Below, in pieces: positions 50,193 through 60,028 of a stretch of 64,000 nucleotides of DNA. The notes below the pieces were generated by a model. The model saw nothing but the letters and a program-made list of their open reading frames with translations. It did no database searches and was not told where the DNA came from. This stretch comes from Fusibacter sp. A1 (GTDB taxonomy: Bacteria > Bacillota > Clostridia > Peptostreptococcales > Acidaminobacteraceae): contig NZ_QQWI01000013.1 of assembly GCF_004125825.1 (NCBI RefSeq), positions 33,179-97,178 on the forward strand, given 5' to 3'. A program made the translations under genes and the position numbers. Positions within the stretch are counted from its first letter, which is position 1; every line of letters starts with the position of its first letter.

Positions 50193-52088
50193 ATGTCTCA
50201 AGTAAAAGGTAATTTATCCATTCACAGCGAAAACATTTTTCCGATCATTAAAAAATGGCTGTACTCAGACCACGATATCTTCATGCGCGAACTCGTATCC
50301 AATGCGAGCGACGCCATTACAAAGGTTAAACGACTCGCTTCACTCGGTGAAGCCGACCTAAAAGGTGACGACGACTTCAAGATCACCGTCACATACAACG
50401 ACAAGGAAAAGACAATCGTCATCAACGACAACGGTATCGGTATGACCGCTGACGAGATTCAAAAGTACATCAACCAGATCGCCTTCTCAGGTGCTGAGGA
50501 GTTTGTCGAAAAGTTCAAGGACAAGGCAGATCAGGATCAGATCATCGGTCACTTCGGACTTGGCTTCTATTCCTCGTTCATGGTGGCGCACACGGTTACA
50601 ATCGATACGCTCTCTTATGTTGACGGTTCAGAGCCTGCTTTTTGGACTTGTGACGGCGGCATCGAGTTCTCCATTTCAGAGGGAACACGTACGACACGCG
50701 GTACGACGATCACGCTTCATTTAGGCGAGGACGGCAACGACTTTAAAAACGAATATAAAGTAAAGTCGACACTTGAAAAATACTGTGGATTCATGCCTTA
50801 CCCGATCTTCTTCGAAGCAGAAGGTCAAGAAGCGCCTCAAGCACCTGCAGGGGAAAACGACGAAGCTTCATCAGACGAGCCCGTGGTCATCGAACCGATC
50901 AATGAGACGACTCCCCTGTATGTCCGTCAACCTTCAAGTGTGACAGACGAGGAATACAAAGAGTTTTACAGAAAGACCTTCATGGATTTCAAGGAACCGC
51001 TGTTCTGGATCCACCTCAACATGGACTACCCCTTCAACTTAAAGGGTATCCTCTACTTCCCTAAAATCAATTCCGAATTCGAGGGGATGGAAGGCCAGAT
51101 CAAACTTTACAATTCACAGGTTTACGTGGCGGACAACATAAAAGAAGTCATCCCCGAGTTCCTGCTTCTGCTAAAGGGCGTCATCGACTGTCCTGACCTG
51201 CCGCTCAATGTTTCGAGAAGTTTCCTGCAAAACGATGGTTTTGTGAAGAAAATCTCCGATTACATCACTAAAAAGGTAGGCGACAAGCTCAACGGCCTCT
51301 ACAAGACAGACCGTGAGAACTACGAGAAGTTCTGGACAGACATCAATCCGTTTGTAAAATTCGGCGCGCTTAAGGACGACAAATTCTACGACAGGGTCAA
51401 GGACAGCATCCTTTACAATTCTACAGAACAAAAGTTTGTGACGCTGCCTGAGTACAGAGAAGCGATGAAAGAACACTTTGAAAACGACGTATACTACGTG
51501 ACAGACCCTGTACAGCAGGCCCAGTACGTGAAAATGCTTCAAGAACATGGTATCGAAGCCCTTGAGATGCCAGAACGTATCGACCAGGCCTTTATCAACT
51601 TCATCGAATCAAAGACAGAAGGTGTGAGCTTCAAACGGGTGGATGACGATTTATCCGAGCTTCTGACCGAAAACGAGGAACACGTGGATGAGGACGCTCA
51701 AAAATCGATGATCGAGACGCTTTCCGGACTCTTTAAGAAAGTCTTGAACAAAGAAAACGTCAAAATTGAGCTAAAGGCGCTTAAGACTAAGGATGTAGCA
51801 AGTATGATCACCCTTTCAGAGGGCAGCAGAAGAATGCAGGACATGATGAAGATGTACAACATGGGCGGTATGGGCATGAATCTTCCAAACGAAGAGACTC
51901 TCGTGTTGAACAAAAACCATAAGCTTGTCAAATACACGCTTGAGCATATGTATGATTCGAACGACACTGCAGAGCTGGTCGCCCATCAGCTTTACGACCT
52001 GGCGGTACTAAGCCACAAACCGCTAAGCCCTGATCAGATGAGCGAATTCATCAAACGAAGCAACGAAATCATGGAAAAACTGATCTAA
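50193..52088 (+). CDS. htpG: Molecular chaperone HtpG (Hsp90)
   Basis: 631 residues, complete. GHKL ATPase site: ELVSNASDA, DNGIGM and GHFGLGFYSSFMVA; then middle domain with NVSRSFLQND and a C-terminal dimerisation domain. ATP-driven folding and protection of client proteins in the cytoplasm. An acidic, Ala/Pro/Glu insertion (QEAPQAPAGENDEASSDEP) lies in the linker between N and middle domains, where eukaryotic Hsp90 also has a charged linker. Monocistronic with CIRCE, promoter and terminator. Confidence 0.97.
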   Translation: MSQVKGNLSIHSENIFPIIKKWLYSDHDIFMRELVSNASDAITKVKRLASLGEADLKGDDDFKITVTYNDKEKTIVINDNGIGMTADEIQKYINQIAFSGAEEFVEKFKDKADQDQIIGHFGLGFYSSFMVAHTVTIDTLSYVDGSEPAFWTCDGGIEFSISEGTRTTRGTTITLHLGEDGNDFKNEYKVKSTLEKYCGFMPYPIFFEAEGQEAPQAPAGENDEASSDEPVVIEPINETTPLYVRQPSSVTDEEYKEFYRKTFMDFKEPLFWIHLNMDYPFNLKGILYFPKINSEFEGMEGQIKLYNSQVYVADNIKEVIPEFLLLLKGVIDCPDLPLNVSRSFLQNDGFVKKISDYITKKVGDKLNGLYKTDRENYEKFWTDINPFVKFGALKDDKFYDRVKDSILYNSTEQKFVTLPEYREAMKEHFENDVYYVTDPVQQAQYVKMLQEHGIEALEMPERIDQAFINFIESKTEGVSFKRVDDDLSELLTENEEHVDEDAQKSMIETLSGLFKKVLNKENVKIELKALKTKDVASMITLSEGSRRMQDMMKMYNMGGMGMNLPNEETLVLNKNHKLVKYTLEHMYDSNDTAELVAHQLYDLAVLSHKPLSPDQMSEFIKRSNEIMEKLI

Positions 52089-52094
52089 GCACTG

Positions 52095-52119
52095 AAGGAC
52101 CCTTAAACGGGTCCTTTTT
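52095..52119 (+). terminator. Terminator of htpG
   Basis: AAGGACCC-TTAAAC-GGGTCCTT followed by a T run. Confidence 0.9.
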
Positions 52120-52123
52120 GATT

Positions 52124-52396
52124 ATTTCAAAACCACACTAAGGTTTTTGTTATGCAATACTTTGTAACTCATATCGGTTCGAGTAAGTTTCGCTGTTTTA
52201 CTATCCAGCACCTATTCTTAAGGCGCTGCGCTTCAAAATCAAGGCAAACATTACTCACTTAACCAGGCATTTCTTGAATTTAGAGCGAAGCGCCTTAAAA
52301 AAACATGTCAAATGAAAATTATCACTTTGCATAAAACGAAGGGTCAACATGTAATAGAGAGTTGTATCCGATAAATCCTTAGTGTGGTTTTGAAAT
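52124..52396 (+). repeat. Repeat family A, copy 2 (complete)
   Basis: Perfect 20-bp terminal inverted repeats (ATTTCAAAACCACACTAAGG at 52124-52143 and its complement at 52377-52396). A central inverted pair lies at 52218-52237 and 52279-52298 (TTAAGGCGCTGCGCTTCAAA and TTTAGAGCGAAGCGCCTTAA), and between them AAGGCAAACATTACTCAC. No ORF of any size. Looks like a non-autonomous mobile element (MITE-like). Confidence 0.88.
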
Positions 52397-52488
52397 AGTC
52401 TTTTGTTCTTAGATTAATTTATTCACTGCTATCCTCTAGGTCTTTTTTTTTGATATGATGGTACTACAAATAGACTAAGGGGGACACT

Positions 52489-53814
52489 ATGAAAAGACCG
52501 CTTATCATCCTATCTTTTGACGGTATGGATACGAAAGACATCGCTTTTTTAAAAACGCAGCCTGGCTTCAGACGATTTTTAGCGGAAGCATCGGGTTCTG
52601 ACCAGGTGAAAAGCATTTATCCATCAGTCACCTACGCGGCACATGCGAGTATCATCACAGGCTGTCTTCCAAGCAGACACGGTATCGTAGACAACACCAA
52701 AGTTCAGCCAAAACGATTTAAAGATCCCGATTGGTACTGGTACCAGAAGGATATCAAAGTACCAACCCTTTACGACCTTGCAATCGCAAAGGGCTATAGC
52801 GTCGCTGCCCTGCTTTGGCCGACGACAGGAAGGTCCAAGATCGATTTCAACATGCCAGAAATCTTCAGCAACCGCAAATGGACTTCCCAGCTGATGGTTT
52901 CTTTGTATGCGGGTACGCCTGGCTTTCAGATGAAGATGGTGAAAAAGCACTTCGCCCTGCGAAAAGGGAAATCCCAACCGCATCTTGACCACTTCACAAC
53001 GGCAGTGACGCTCGATACCATACACGACCACCAGCCTGACATGATGCTTGTGCACCTGACAGACCTCGACAGCATCAGGCATCATCACGGACACGACAGC
53101 GAAGAGGCAAAAGATGCCCTGCTACGTCACGACCATAGGCTAAGCGAGATCCTCGATGCCATTTCGGCTTACGAAAAATACAACGACTGCTACATGGTGG
53201 TCCTGGGAGATCACGGCTCGATAGATGTCAGCCACGGCATCAGTATGAACAGCTGGTTGAAGCAAATCGGATTCTTGACTTATGATCCAGTCGGTTCAAA
53301 GGCTGTAAATCCGTTTACAAACGTTGACGCCTTCGCTAAGTCCTGTGACGGCTCCTCTTATCTCTACCTGTTCGATCCAGACAGGGCCCACGAACTCGAG
53401 TCACAGGTAAGCAAGCTCTTAATAGAACATCCAGGCCTCTTCACCATACATACCCAGCCGGTCATCACCGATCTGGGCGCGGACCCTCAAGCCTTCATGA
53501 TGCTTGAAGCGATCGCTCCCTATCATTTTGTCGATGACTTCATTGAACCCTTCATAGGACCGATCGATCAGATTCCCTATTATGCAGGTAGGAAAAACAC
53601 CGCAGTACACGGATTTTCTCCTGAGCTTACAGACTATAAGACTTGTTTTTATGTTAAAGGACCCGGCATTGTCCCAGGGATCGATTTGGGCGTCATGTCT
53701 CTTATCGACATCGCACCGACGCTCGCCCAGCTGCTGGATTTTGACCTAGCGGATGTAGACGGGCATACCAAGCACCAGCTGCTTTTACAGGAGGAACCAC
53801 ATGAAACTAACTAA
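52489..53814 (+). CDS. Alkaline-phosphatase-superfamily nucleotide pyrophosphatase/phosphodiesterase
   Basis: 441 residues. Metal and nucleophile motifs of the type I phosphodiesterase (NPP) group: first Asp in ILSFDGMD, nucleophile Thr in YPSVTYAAHASIITG, then LTDLDSIRHHHG, GDHGSIDV and the late His in HGFSPE. No signal peptide, so probably cytoplasmic. It splits phosphodiester or pyrophosphate bonds of an unknown nucleotide or lipid headgroup. Its last 14 nt overlap the transporter gene, a sign of coupled translation. Confidence 0.85.
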   Translation: MKRPLIILSFDGMDTKDIAFLKTQPGFRRFLAEASGSDQVKSIYPSVTYAAHASIITGCLPSRHGIVDNTKVQPKRFKDPDWYWYQKDIKVPTLYDLAIAKGYSVAALLWPTTGRSKIDFNMPEIFSNRKWTSQLMVSLYAGTPGFQMKMVKKHFALRKGKSQPHLDHFTTAVTLDTIHDHQPDMMLVHLTDLDSIRHHHGHDSEEAKDALLRHDHRLSEILDAISAYEKYNDCYMVVLGDHGSIDVSHGISMNSWLKQIGFLTYDPVGSKAVNPFTNVDAFAKSCDGSSYLYLFDPDRAHELESQVSKLLIEHPGLFTIHTQPVITDLGADPQAFMMLEAIAPYHFVDDFIEPFIGPIDQIPYYAGRKNTAVHGFSPELTDYKTCFYVKGPGIVPGIDLGVMSLIDIAPTLAQLLDFDLADVDGHTKHQLLLQEEPHETN

Positions 53815-55045
53815 ACTCGAAAAGAGTTGGGCGCTGTACGACTGGGCCAATTCGGCCTACACGATGACAGTCACAACCGCCGTCTTTCCACTTTACTTTA
53901 AAGCGGCAGTAGCCGACATGGGTGTCACAGCAGCCGAATCGACCGCATACTGGGGATTCGCAAACAGCTTCACCTCGCTGCTTATCGCACTTCTGGCACC
54001 AATTTTAGGTACTATCGCTGACTACTACGGATATAAGAAACGGTTCTTCATGATGTTCTTAGCGACAGGACTCACAGCCTGTTTCATTTTGGGACTCATC
54101 CCAGAGACCCAGTGGCCGATCATGCTGATCGTCTACATGATCACCGCGATCGGATTCTCGGGCGGTAATATCTTTTATGATGCGTTTCTTGTGGATGTCA
54201 CGACAGACGAGAGGATGGACAGGGTCTCCACCACAGGATACGCGCTCGGCTACATCGGCAGCACCATTCCCTTCATCCTCGCAATGGCCATCATCCTACT
54301 TTCTCAGCAAGGCATTCTTCCTTTTGGAGGATATACGACACCAAAAATCGCATTTGCAATCACGGCTGTCTGGTGGCTGGCCTTTAGTTTGCCCATGGCC
54401 AAAAACGTGAAACAGGTTTATGGCATACCTAGGGAATCCCATATTATCAAGAACAGCTTCAAACGACTCGGCAGGACCTTTATCAACATCAAAGCCTATA
54501 AGCCGGCCTTTCTGTTCCTATTGGCCTACTTCTTTTATATCGACGGTGTGGATACGATCATCAAGATGGCCACATCCTATGGTTCCGACCTAGGCGTCAG
54601 CTCCAACAATCTGCTGATCATACTCCTTGCAACCCAGTTTGTGGCATTCCCGTCGGCACTCATGTTCGGTCGACTTGCTGACAGGTTTAAAGGAAAAACC
54701 ATGCTTTATGTGGCAATCACGGCCTATACAGGCATTTGCATCTACGCCTACTTCATGAAGACGACCCTGGACTTCTGGATGCTCGCAATGGCTGTCGGAC
54801 TCTTCCAAGGCGGAATTCAGGCCCTAAGCAGGTCCTACTTCGCGAAGCTCATTCCAAAAGAGAACGCCAACGAATTCTTCGGATTCTACAACATCTTCGG
54901 CAAATTCGCCGCGATCATGGGTCCCGCCCTAATCGCTGTCGTCACGCTGATCACGGGCAAATCCAACTACGGCGTGGTCAGCCTGATCATCCTATTCATC
55001 ATAGGTGGCGCCATACTGACCCAGGTAAAACCCGAAAAGATTTAG
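53801..55045 (+). CDS. MFS transporter, UMF1/Atg22 family
   Basis: 414 residues, twelve helices. The N-terminal SWALYDWANSAYTMTVTTAV and the GGIQALSRSYFAKLIP segment are hallmarks of the UMF1 family related to vacuolar efflux protein Atg22. Substrate unknown in bacteria. AGGAGG lies inside the phosphodiesterase gene end. The two genes form a unit bracketed by two copies of repeat family A. Confidence 0.88.
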   Translation: MKLTKLEKSWALYDWANSAYTMTVTTAVFPLYFKAAVADMGVTAAESTAYWGFANSFTSLLIALLAPILGTIADYYGYKKRFFMMFLATGLTACFILGLIPETQWPIMLIVYMITAIGFSGGNIFYDAFLVDVTTDERMDRVSTTGYALGYIGSTIPFILAMAIILLSQQGILPFGGYTTPKIAFAITAVWWLAFSLPMAKNVKQVYGIPRESHIIKNSFKRLGRTFINIKAYKPAFLFLLAYFFYIDGVDTIIKMATSYGSDLGVSSNNLLIILLATQFVAFPSALMFGRLADRFKGKTMLYVAITAYTGICIYAYFMKTTLDFWMLAMAVGLFQGGIQALSRSYFAKLIPKENANEFFGFYNIFGKFAAIMGPALIAVVTLITGKSNYGVVSLIILFIIGGAILTQVKPEKI

Positions 55046-55056
55046 AGACTTATTTG

Positions 55057-55324
55057 TAAAACCACACTAAGGTTATTTTTGATACAACTCTTTTTTTACA
55101 CGATTCTTGATGATTTGATACCAATGCTAAATTTTCATCTGAACATGTACTTTAAGGCGCTTCGCTTCAAATGCAAGAAATGATTGGTTATGTGAGTAAT
55201 GTTTGCCTTGCTTCTGAAGCGAAGCGCCTTAAAAATAAGGTCAAACGATTAAAAGTGAATGATTACTGAGATGTAGATTAGATCAATAAAGGTTTGCATG
55301 TACATTCCCCTTAGTGTGGTTTTA
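55057..55324 (-). repeat. Repeat family A, copy 3 (complete, inverted)
   Basis: Terminal repeats TAAAACCACACTAAGG (55057-55072) and CCTTAGTGTGGTTTTA (55309-55324); central pair TTAAGGCGCTTCGCTTCA (55152-55169) and TGAAGCGAAGCGCCTTAA (55215-55232). The asymmetrical inner segment (GTGAGTAATGTTTGCCTTG) reads opposite to copies 1 and 2. Confidence 0.88.
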
Positions 55325-55355
55325 AATATTGTCCTCTCTTCACCCCTCCACTACG

Positions 55356-55377
55356 AAAAAAAAAGCCTTTCGGCTTC
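55356..55377 (-). terminator. Terminator of the 51-residue gene
   Basis: GAAGCC-GAAA-GGCTTT followed on the minus strand by T8 or more; 8 nt below the stop. Confidence 0.8.
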
Positions 55378-55384
55378 TTTTAGT

Positions 55385-55540
55385 TTATACTTTATTGTTA
55401 GAACCACCTGGTTTCTGATTCTTCTTAGCACTGCTACCGTGACCTAATTTTTTTGCAGGTACGTGGCTCGTCTTTGTCGCGTTAGCGGCTTTTTTCTTTT
55501 CGAGCAATTTCTTCATCATTTCCATTGTTTTTTCAGACAT
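55385..55540 (-). CDS. Small basic hypothetical protein (51 residues)
   Basis: A short gene with a start ATG at 55540, GGGAG ahead of it, and a terminator directly behind the stop. The protein is lysine-rich: a helical N-terminal part (MSEKTMEMMKKLLEKKKAAN) and a flexible tail with KKLGHGSSAKK and PGGSNN. No Cys, no membrane segment. It looks like a nucleic-acid- or ribosome-associated small protein, but I do not recognise a named family. Compact monocistronic layout supports it being real. Confidence 0.65.
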   Translation of the reverse strand: MSEKTMEMMKKLLEKKKAANATKTSHVPAKKLGHGSSAKKNQKPGGSNNKV

Positions 55541-55672
55541 ATGCGTTCTCCCTTCGCGCGCCTTACAGCACGCTTTTTTTTAGTACTACTTATTATACAC
55601 CCAATTTCTGATTTGTCATACTTAAAATCATACCCTAGAGTGCGATAAGTTATCTATAATTGAACTTTACAA

Positions 55673-56761
55673 CTATTCCACAACTTCCACCGAAGACCCG
55701 TCTTGTACCCTATCCGATCCTTTTACGACCCACATTCTGCCTGTGGGTAAACCGATCACTTCGACGAACTCATCCACAACTTTGCCCAAAGTGATGTCCA
55801 CCCTGTTGGCAACCTTATTTTCGATGTAGTAGATATAGGTATCCTCACCGACTCTTTTCACCGATTTTAGGGGCAGCACATCTGCTATTCTGGTGCTTGT
55901 GTCAAATACGACTTCGGCATACTCTCCGTCGTAGATCTCGTAGGCAGCACCCACGATGGACAACTCGATCCTATACATATTGGTTTGAGGGTCTTTTACC
56001 CTATCTGTCGTCTTCACCTGCGCATCGACAGCGTGTTCCTTCTTTCCATCAAGCCAGACTGCGATCGCTTCAATCCCGTCAAGCATCCTGAGCTGATCCG
56101 CGGTGAGGTAGCTTGCTACGATATATTGACTGTCGTCCACTACATTGATCCTATCCTGCAAGTTTATGCTCTCACCTGCATTGAATGTGATTTCCGAGAT
56201 GACGCCACCGCTTGGGCTGATGACGATTCTTTCATCAAGCGTCTCTTTTAGCGTATCCACTTGATTGAGATAGGCGGTCACGGCATCGTCAAGCTGCACA
56301 CCGATATCTCTGATCTGACTGTCCAGTGCGTCAAGCTCTGACTTTGAAGCCGCGCCCTGGTCATATAGCAGTTTGACTTTCTCTCTTTGCTCCTTCGTAT
56401 CCGAGAGCTGATTCGTCAGCGAGTTTTTAACCGTCCTTAGACTTGACTCCTTAAGCTTCAGATTGTTTTCAGCCGTAGCGGAGTCCAGCATGTAAAGGAT
56501 CTCTCCCTTTACGACCCTGTCTCCAGGTTTGACAAGAAGTTCTTTGATTACACCTGAGCTAATCGGGAACACATCGTAGCTTGCGACGGGTTCGACAACT
56601 CCGGGGCTTCTGAAGGTATCTGTGATGCTCCTCTGCTGCGAGCCGGTGACGGTGACAGGTAGTCCGTACTCCTTAAGGACATCGGTATCATCCGCCCTGC
56701 TGCAGGCGATAAATACGGCGCTCAAACCGAGTATCAGTAGTAAAACCATCGCTTTTTTCAT
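55673..56761 (-). CDS. RND efflux adaptor (AcrA-like) lipoprotein
   Basis: 362 residues. Lipoprotein signal with Cys in FIACS; then a lipoyl half (VFPISSGVIKELLVKPGDRVVKGEILY), a coiled coil (about residues 95-165), the second lipoyl half (ISPSGGVISEITFNAGESI) and beta domains. It joins the RND pump encoded directly upstream (stop and start touch at 56761/56762). Drives or stabilises export outside the membrane. Start has GGGAGTG. Confidence 0.9.
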   Translation of the reverse strand: MKKAMVLLLILGLSAVFIACSRADDTDVLKEYGLPVTVTGSQQRSITDTFRSPGVVEPVASYDVFPISSGVIKELLVKPGDRVVKGEILYMLDSATAENNLKLKESSLRTVKNSLTNQLSDTKEQREKVKLLYDQGAASKSELDALDSQIRDIGVQLDDAVTAYLNQVDTLKETLDERIVISPSGGVISEITFNAGESINLQDRINVVDDSQYIVASYLTADQLRMLDGIEAIAVWLDGKKEHAVDAQVKTTDRVKDPQTNMYRIELSIVGAAYEIYDGEYAEVVFDTSTRIADVLPLKSVKRVGEDTYIYYIENKVANRVDITLGKVVDEFVEVIGLPTGRMWVVKGSDRVQDGSSVEVVE

Positions 56762-59700
56762 TTATGCCACTCCCTTTTCAGATTGTTTGGATTTTTCCTT
56801 AGACTTTTCAATCAGATGATAGACGATCGGAATCAAGATAAGTGTCATGACCGTAGTGATTAGAAGACCGAATACCAACGAATAGCTGAATTGAGCATAA
56901 TAGACCTCCCTAAAGCTAAGCGGCAGCACTCCTCCGATCGTCGTCATCGTAGTTGCAAGTACCGGGTTGAACCTCGTCTTGCCCGCTTCGATGATCGAGG
57001 GGATAAGCGCTTTTCCCTCGTTTCTCAACTGATTCATAAAATCGATAAGCACGATCGCATCGTTGACGGCGATTCCGACTAGTGAGACCAGTCCGAAAAA
57101 CGCATAGAAACCGAACTCGTTTCCTGTGACGACCAACCCAAAGAATACTCCGACAAGCGCCATTGGAACAGTTGTCAGTATGGCAAAGGGTTGTGCGATC
57201 GATTTGAACTGCACCGCTAAGATCAGAAACACAAGCAGCACCGCCGCAATCATCGATCTGAACAGATTAAGGAAACTATCTTGAATGCCCTCAGCGTCAC
57301 CTGATAGTTTTAAATCGACTCCAAAGGGTTTCTCTATATTCTCTATTGATTTCATAAACTCATCTGTGATATCTCCTGCATTATAGCCCTCCAGCACATC
57401 CGCATCGAGTACGATGACACGTACAGTATTGTCATGTCTGATAGAGGACAGCCCTTGGGTGTAGTTGAAGTCCGCCACAAGTGACAAGGGAATGCTAGCA
57501 CCCTGCGGGGTCCTGATCATCAGACCTTGAAGTTTCTGAGAGCCTTCTAGCTCTGAATCCCGGGAAACGATCCTGACATCGATCAGTTCCTGGCCCGATT
57601 TAAGCGTGGTGGCGATAGTCCCATCCAAACTGTTTCTGACTTGTGATGCGACAGCTGAGACGCTTAGACCGTATTGCACAGCCTTTGGTGCGTTGACGAC
57701 GATGTCTATTCCCGGTTTGCCGTCTGTGACAGACAATTGAACGTTGTACACACCGGGGATCTGCTCCAACTTGTTCTTGTAGTTCTGAGCGAGCATCCTT
57801 CCCGCTTCATAGTCCTGGGCGTTAAGCTCGATCACGACAGGTTTGCCGACAGGCGGTCCGCCGCCAGCGCTGCCAGATACGGTGATCTCGGCCCCCGCAA
57901 TTCTTCTGATAGACTGGTCGATACGGGATACGACCTCAAAACCCGAAACCTCCCTACCCGATTTGTCGCTCATGGTCGCATCGATCACCGCATAATCTGC
58001 GACTTGTCCTCCGACGTTAGAGTTGAATACGGCGATAGCGCTATCCGACTCAAGAATCGATTCGACCTGTTCGACGATCTCGAGCGTGCCCTCCAGTGTC
58101 GTTCCACTGGGAGTGTCGATTTTAATCGTCAAGCTTGTCGGTTCGTTTTGAGGAAAGAAGTTCACCTTTAGAAGCCCCAAGGGAATCAGGGAGATGCTCG
58201 AGATTAAAACGAAAAGTCCGAGTGCCAATACCAGTACCTGTCTCCATGTTTTTTCTAACAGGCTCTTGAGCAGCAGCTCATAACGTCTGACCAATTTGCT
58301 CTCATCAATCGATTTATCCTTAAGTAGAAAGATTTTCATTATCATTAAAGAAGTAAAAAAAATCATTCCAGCGATAGGCAACCACCAGGCCGCCTCGGAA
58401 TCATAAAATGCCGCATAACTGATCAATATGACAAATCCAAGCCCTACAATCCTGTTAAACCTTCTTCGTCTGCTGCTGTAAATCCTTCTTTTCATCCTGG
58501 ACATGACCAGCGCATAGATGGATGGGGTCACTGTGATTGAAATGACCAGTGAGGATACAAGCGCCAGAATGATGGTTCTTGGAATGGTGTTGACAAAAGA
58601 TCCTAGAATTCCAGGCAGTATGGCAAGGGGTAAGAATGCCGCCACCGTGGTGAGTGTCGATGCCAGAATCGGCATGGATACCTGGTTTGTGCCTTCAAGG
58701 GCGGCCCTCATCGGCGTGTATCCCATACGGCTTAGCCTGTCCATGTTTTCCATCACGATAATCGAATTGTCTACAAGAAGCCCTAGAGAGACGATCAGTC
58801 CTAGTATCGCGAATGTGTTCAGTGAAATACCGAAATTACCAAGCAGTCCTATGGCTGTCATCAGAGAAAGGGGTATCGTAATCGACACGATAAAGGATTC
58901 CTTAAGCCCGATGAATAGAAAGAGCACGAGCACCACCACAAGCAGGCCTGAAACCGCGCTTACCTGGATATTGCTGAGATCGCGCGAAACGTTTCGGGCA
59001 TTGTCATAGACGATCCCCACTTCAACATCCGGCGGATAGACTGTTCCTTTTCCGTTTGCTATCAAGGCTTTGACTTTTGCGCTTGTCGCCAGCACATCGG
59101 CACCTTTTTTTCTTAAGACCGTACCGTAAATTGAAATCTCCGATCCCTTGGGATTGTCTAAGTAATAGGTTCTGTTGAGTCTCTTAATGTCACTTGTCGT
59201 ATCCTTAATCACTGCGATCTCGTCAAGAAATACATTTTGTCCTTTTGAACCCACAATCAAGGTCTCACCGATCTGTTCGACCGTCTCAAACCTGCTGTCG
59301 ATACTAAGCGAGGTGGTCAGATCGCCGATGACCTCCTCACCCACAGGCAAGCTGATATTTTGCGCCTGAAGGGCATTTTTCACATCGTCGACGGTCAGAT
59401 CCAGGGCGTAAATCTTAGCCCAATCAAGTGAAACTTGAATCTCTCTGCTAGTTCCGCCTGAAATGCCTACTTCATCTACAGCTCCTATGCTTTCGATGCT
59501 GGATCTGATATCCTCGCCAATCTCTGTCAAGGTCGCCAGGCTATAGCCGCCTGTCACACTGAAGGTAAGCAGCGGCAGTTCGCTTGTTTTGAAAATGCTC
59601 GCATTAGGCGTATCAAGTCCAGCCGGCAGTACCACCTCGGAAAGCAGGCTGTCCACTTCCAGTTCCTTTTTTTGAATATCTACCGATTCCAGAAAAGTCA

Positions 59701-60028
59701 TCGTGATAAAGGATACTCCTGCCGATGACTCCGAGACCATATCTTCAAGGTCATCAAGACCGGATAGCTTGATTTCTATAGGGTCTGTCACAAGCTGCTC
59801 CACATCCAGCGCACTGGCTCCCGGATAAAGGCTTTGAACCGTCAGAGTGGGAAATACTATTTCAGGTAGCGACTCTTTCGGCAATATGAATAAACTCACA
59901 GAACCAAGTGTGATCATTATCAATAGGGTCAGTATGGTCATTTGAGGGGTGTTTATGAAATAGCTGGCGATCCGGCCGAGAAATGTCAACCGGCTCTCTT
60001 CGCCTCTTCTTGTCTCCTTCTTACTCAT
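56762..60028 (-). CDS. RND-type efflux permease (AcrB/CusA-like)
   Basis: 1088 residues with the two-fold RND plan: helix 1 near residue 30, large extracytoplasmic loops (residues about 60-345 and 615-880) and two six-helix bundles. Proton-path helix 4 has GLIVSLGLLVDNSIIVMEN and helix 10 GIAVNDAIVLIDFMNQLRNEG. Proton-driven export of drugs, lipids or metals. Translationally coupled on both sides: 8-nt overlap with the regulator gene upstream and direct abutment with the adaptor gene. No TolC-type gene is in this operon; two are at 1.7-3.9 kb. Confidence 0.93.
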   Translation of the reverse strand: MSKKETRRGEESRLTFLGRIASYFINTPQMTILTLLIMITLGSVSLFILPKESLPEIVFPTLTVQSLYPGASALDVEQLVTDPIEIKLSGLDDLEDMVSESSAGVSFITMTFLESVDIQKKELEVDSLLSEVVLPAGLDTPNASIFKTSELPLLTFSVTGGYSLATLTEIGEDIRSSIESIGAVDEVGISGGTSREIQVSLDWAKIYALDLTVDDVKNALQAQNISLPVGEEVIGDLTTSLSIDSRFETVEQIGETLIVGSKGQNVFLDEIAVIKDTTSDIKRLNRTYYLDNPKGSEISIYGTVLRKKGADVLATSAKVKALIANGKGTVYPPDVEVGIVYDNARNVSRDLSNIQVSAVSGLLVVVLVLFLFIGLKESFIVSITIPLSLMTAIGLLGNFGISLNTFAILGLIVSLGLLVDNSIIVMENMDRLSRMGYTPMRAALEGTNQVSMPILASTLTTVAAFLPLAILPGILGSFVNTIPRTIILALVSSLVISITVTPSIYALVMSRMKRRIYSSRRRRFNRIVGLGFVILISYAAFYDSEAAWWLPIAGMIFFTSLMIMKIFLLKDKSIDESKLVRRYELLLKSLLEKTWRQVLVLALGLFVLISSISLIPLGLLKVNFFPQNEPTSLTIKIDTPSGTTLEGTLEIVEQVESILESDSAIAVFNSNVGGQVADYAVIDATMSDKSGREVSGFEVVSRIDQSIRRIAGAEITVSGSAGGGPPVGKPVVIELNAQDYEAGRMLAQNYKNKLEQIPGVYNVQLSVTDGKPGIDIVVNAPKAVQYGLSVSAVASQVRNSLDGTIATTLKSGQELIDVRIVSRDSELEGSQKLQGLMIRTPQGASIPLSLVADFNYTQGLSSIRHDNTVRVIVLDADVLEGYNAGDITDEFMKSIENIEKPFGVDLKLSGDAEGIQDSFLNLFRSMIAAVLLVFLILAVQFKSIAQPFAILTTVPMALVGVFFGLVVTGNEFGFYAFFGLVSLVGIAVNDAIVLIDFMNQLRNEGKALIPSIIEAGKTRFNPVLATTMTTIGGVLPLSFREVYYAQFSYSLVFGLLITTVMTLILIPIVYHLIEKSKEKSKQSEKGVA

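Noticed and set aside
58518..59009. 163-codon plus-strand ORF
   Set aside because: Antisense to the first helix bundle of the RND permease.
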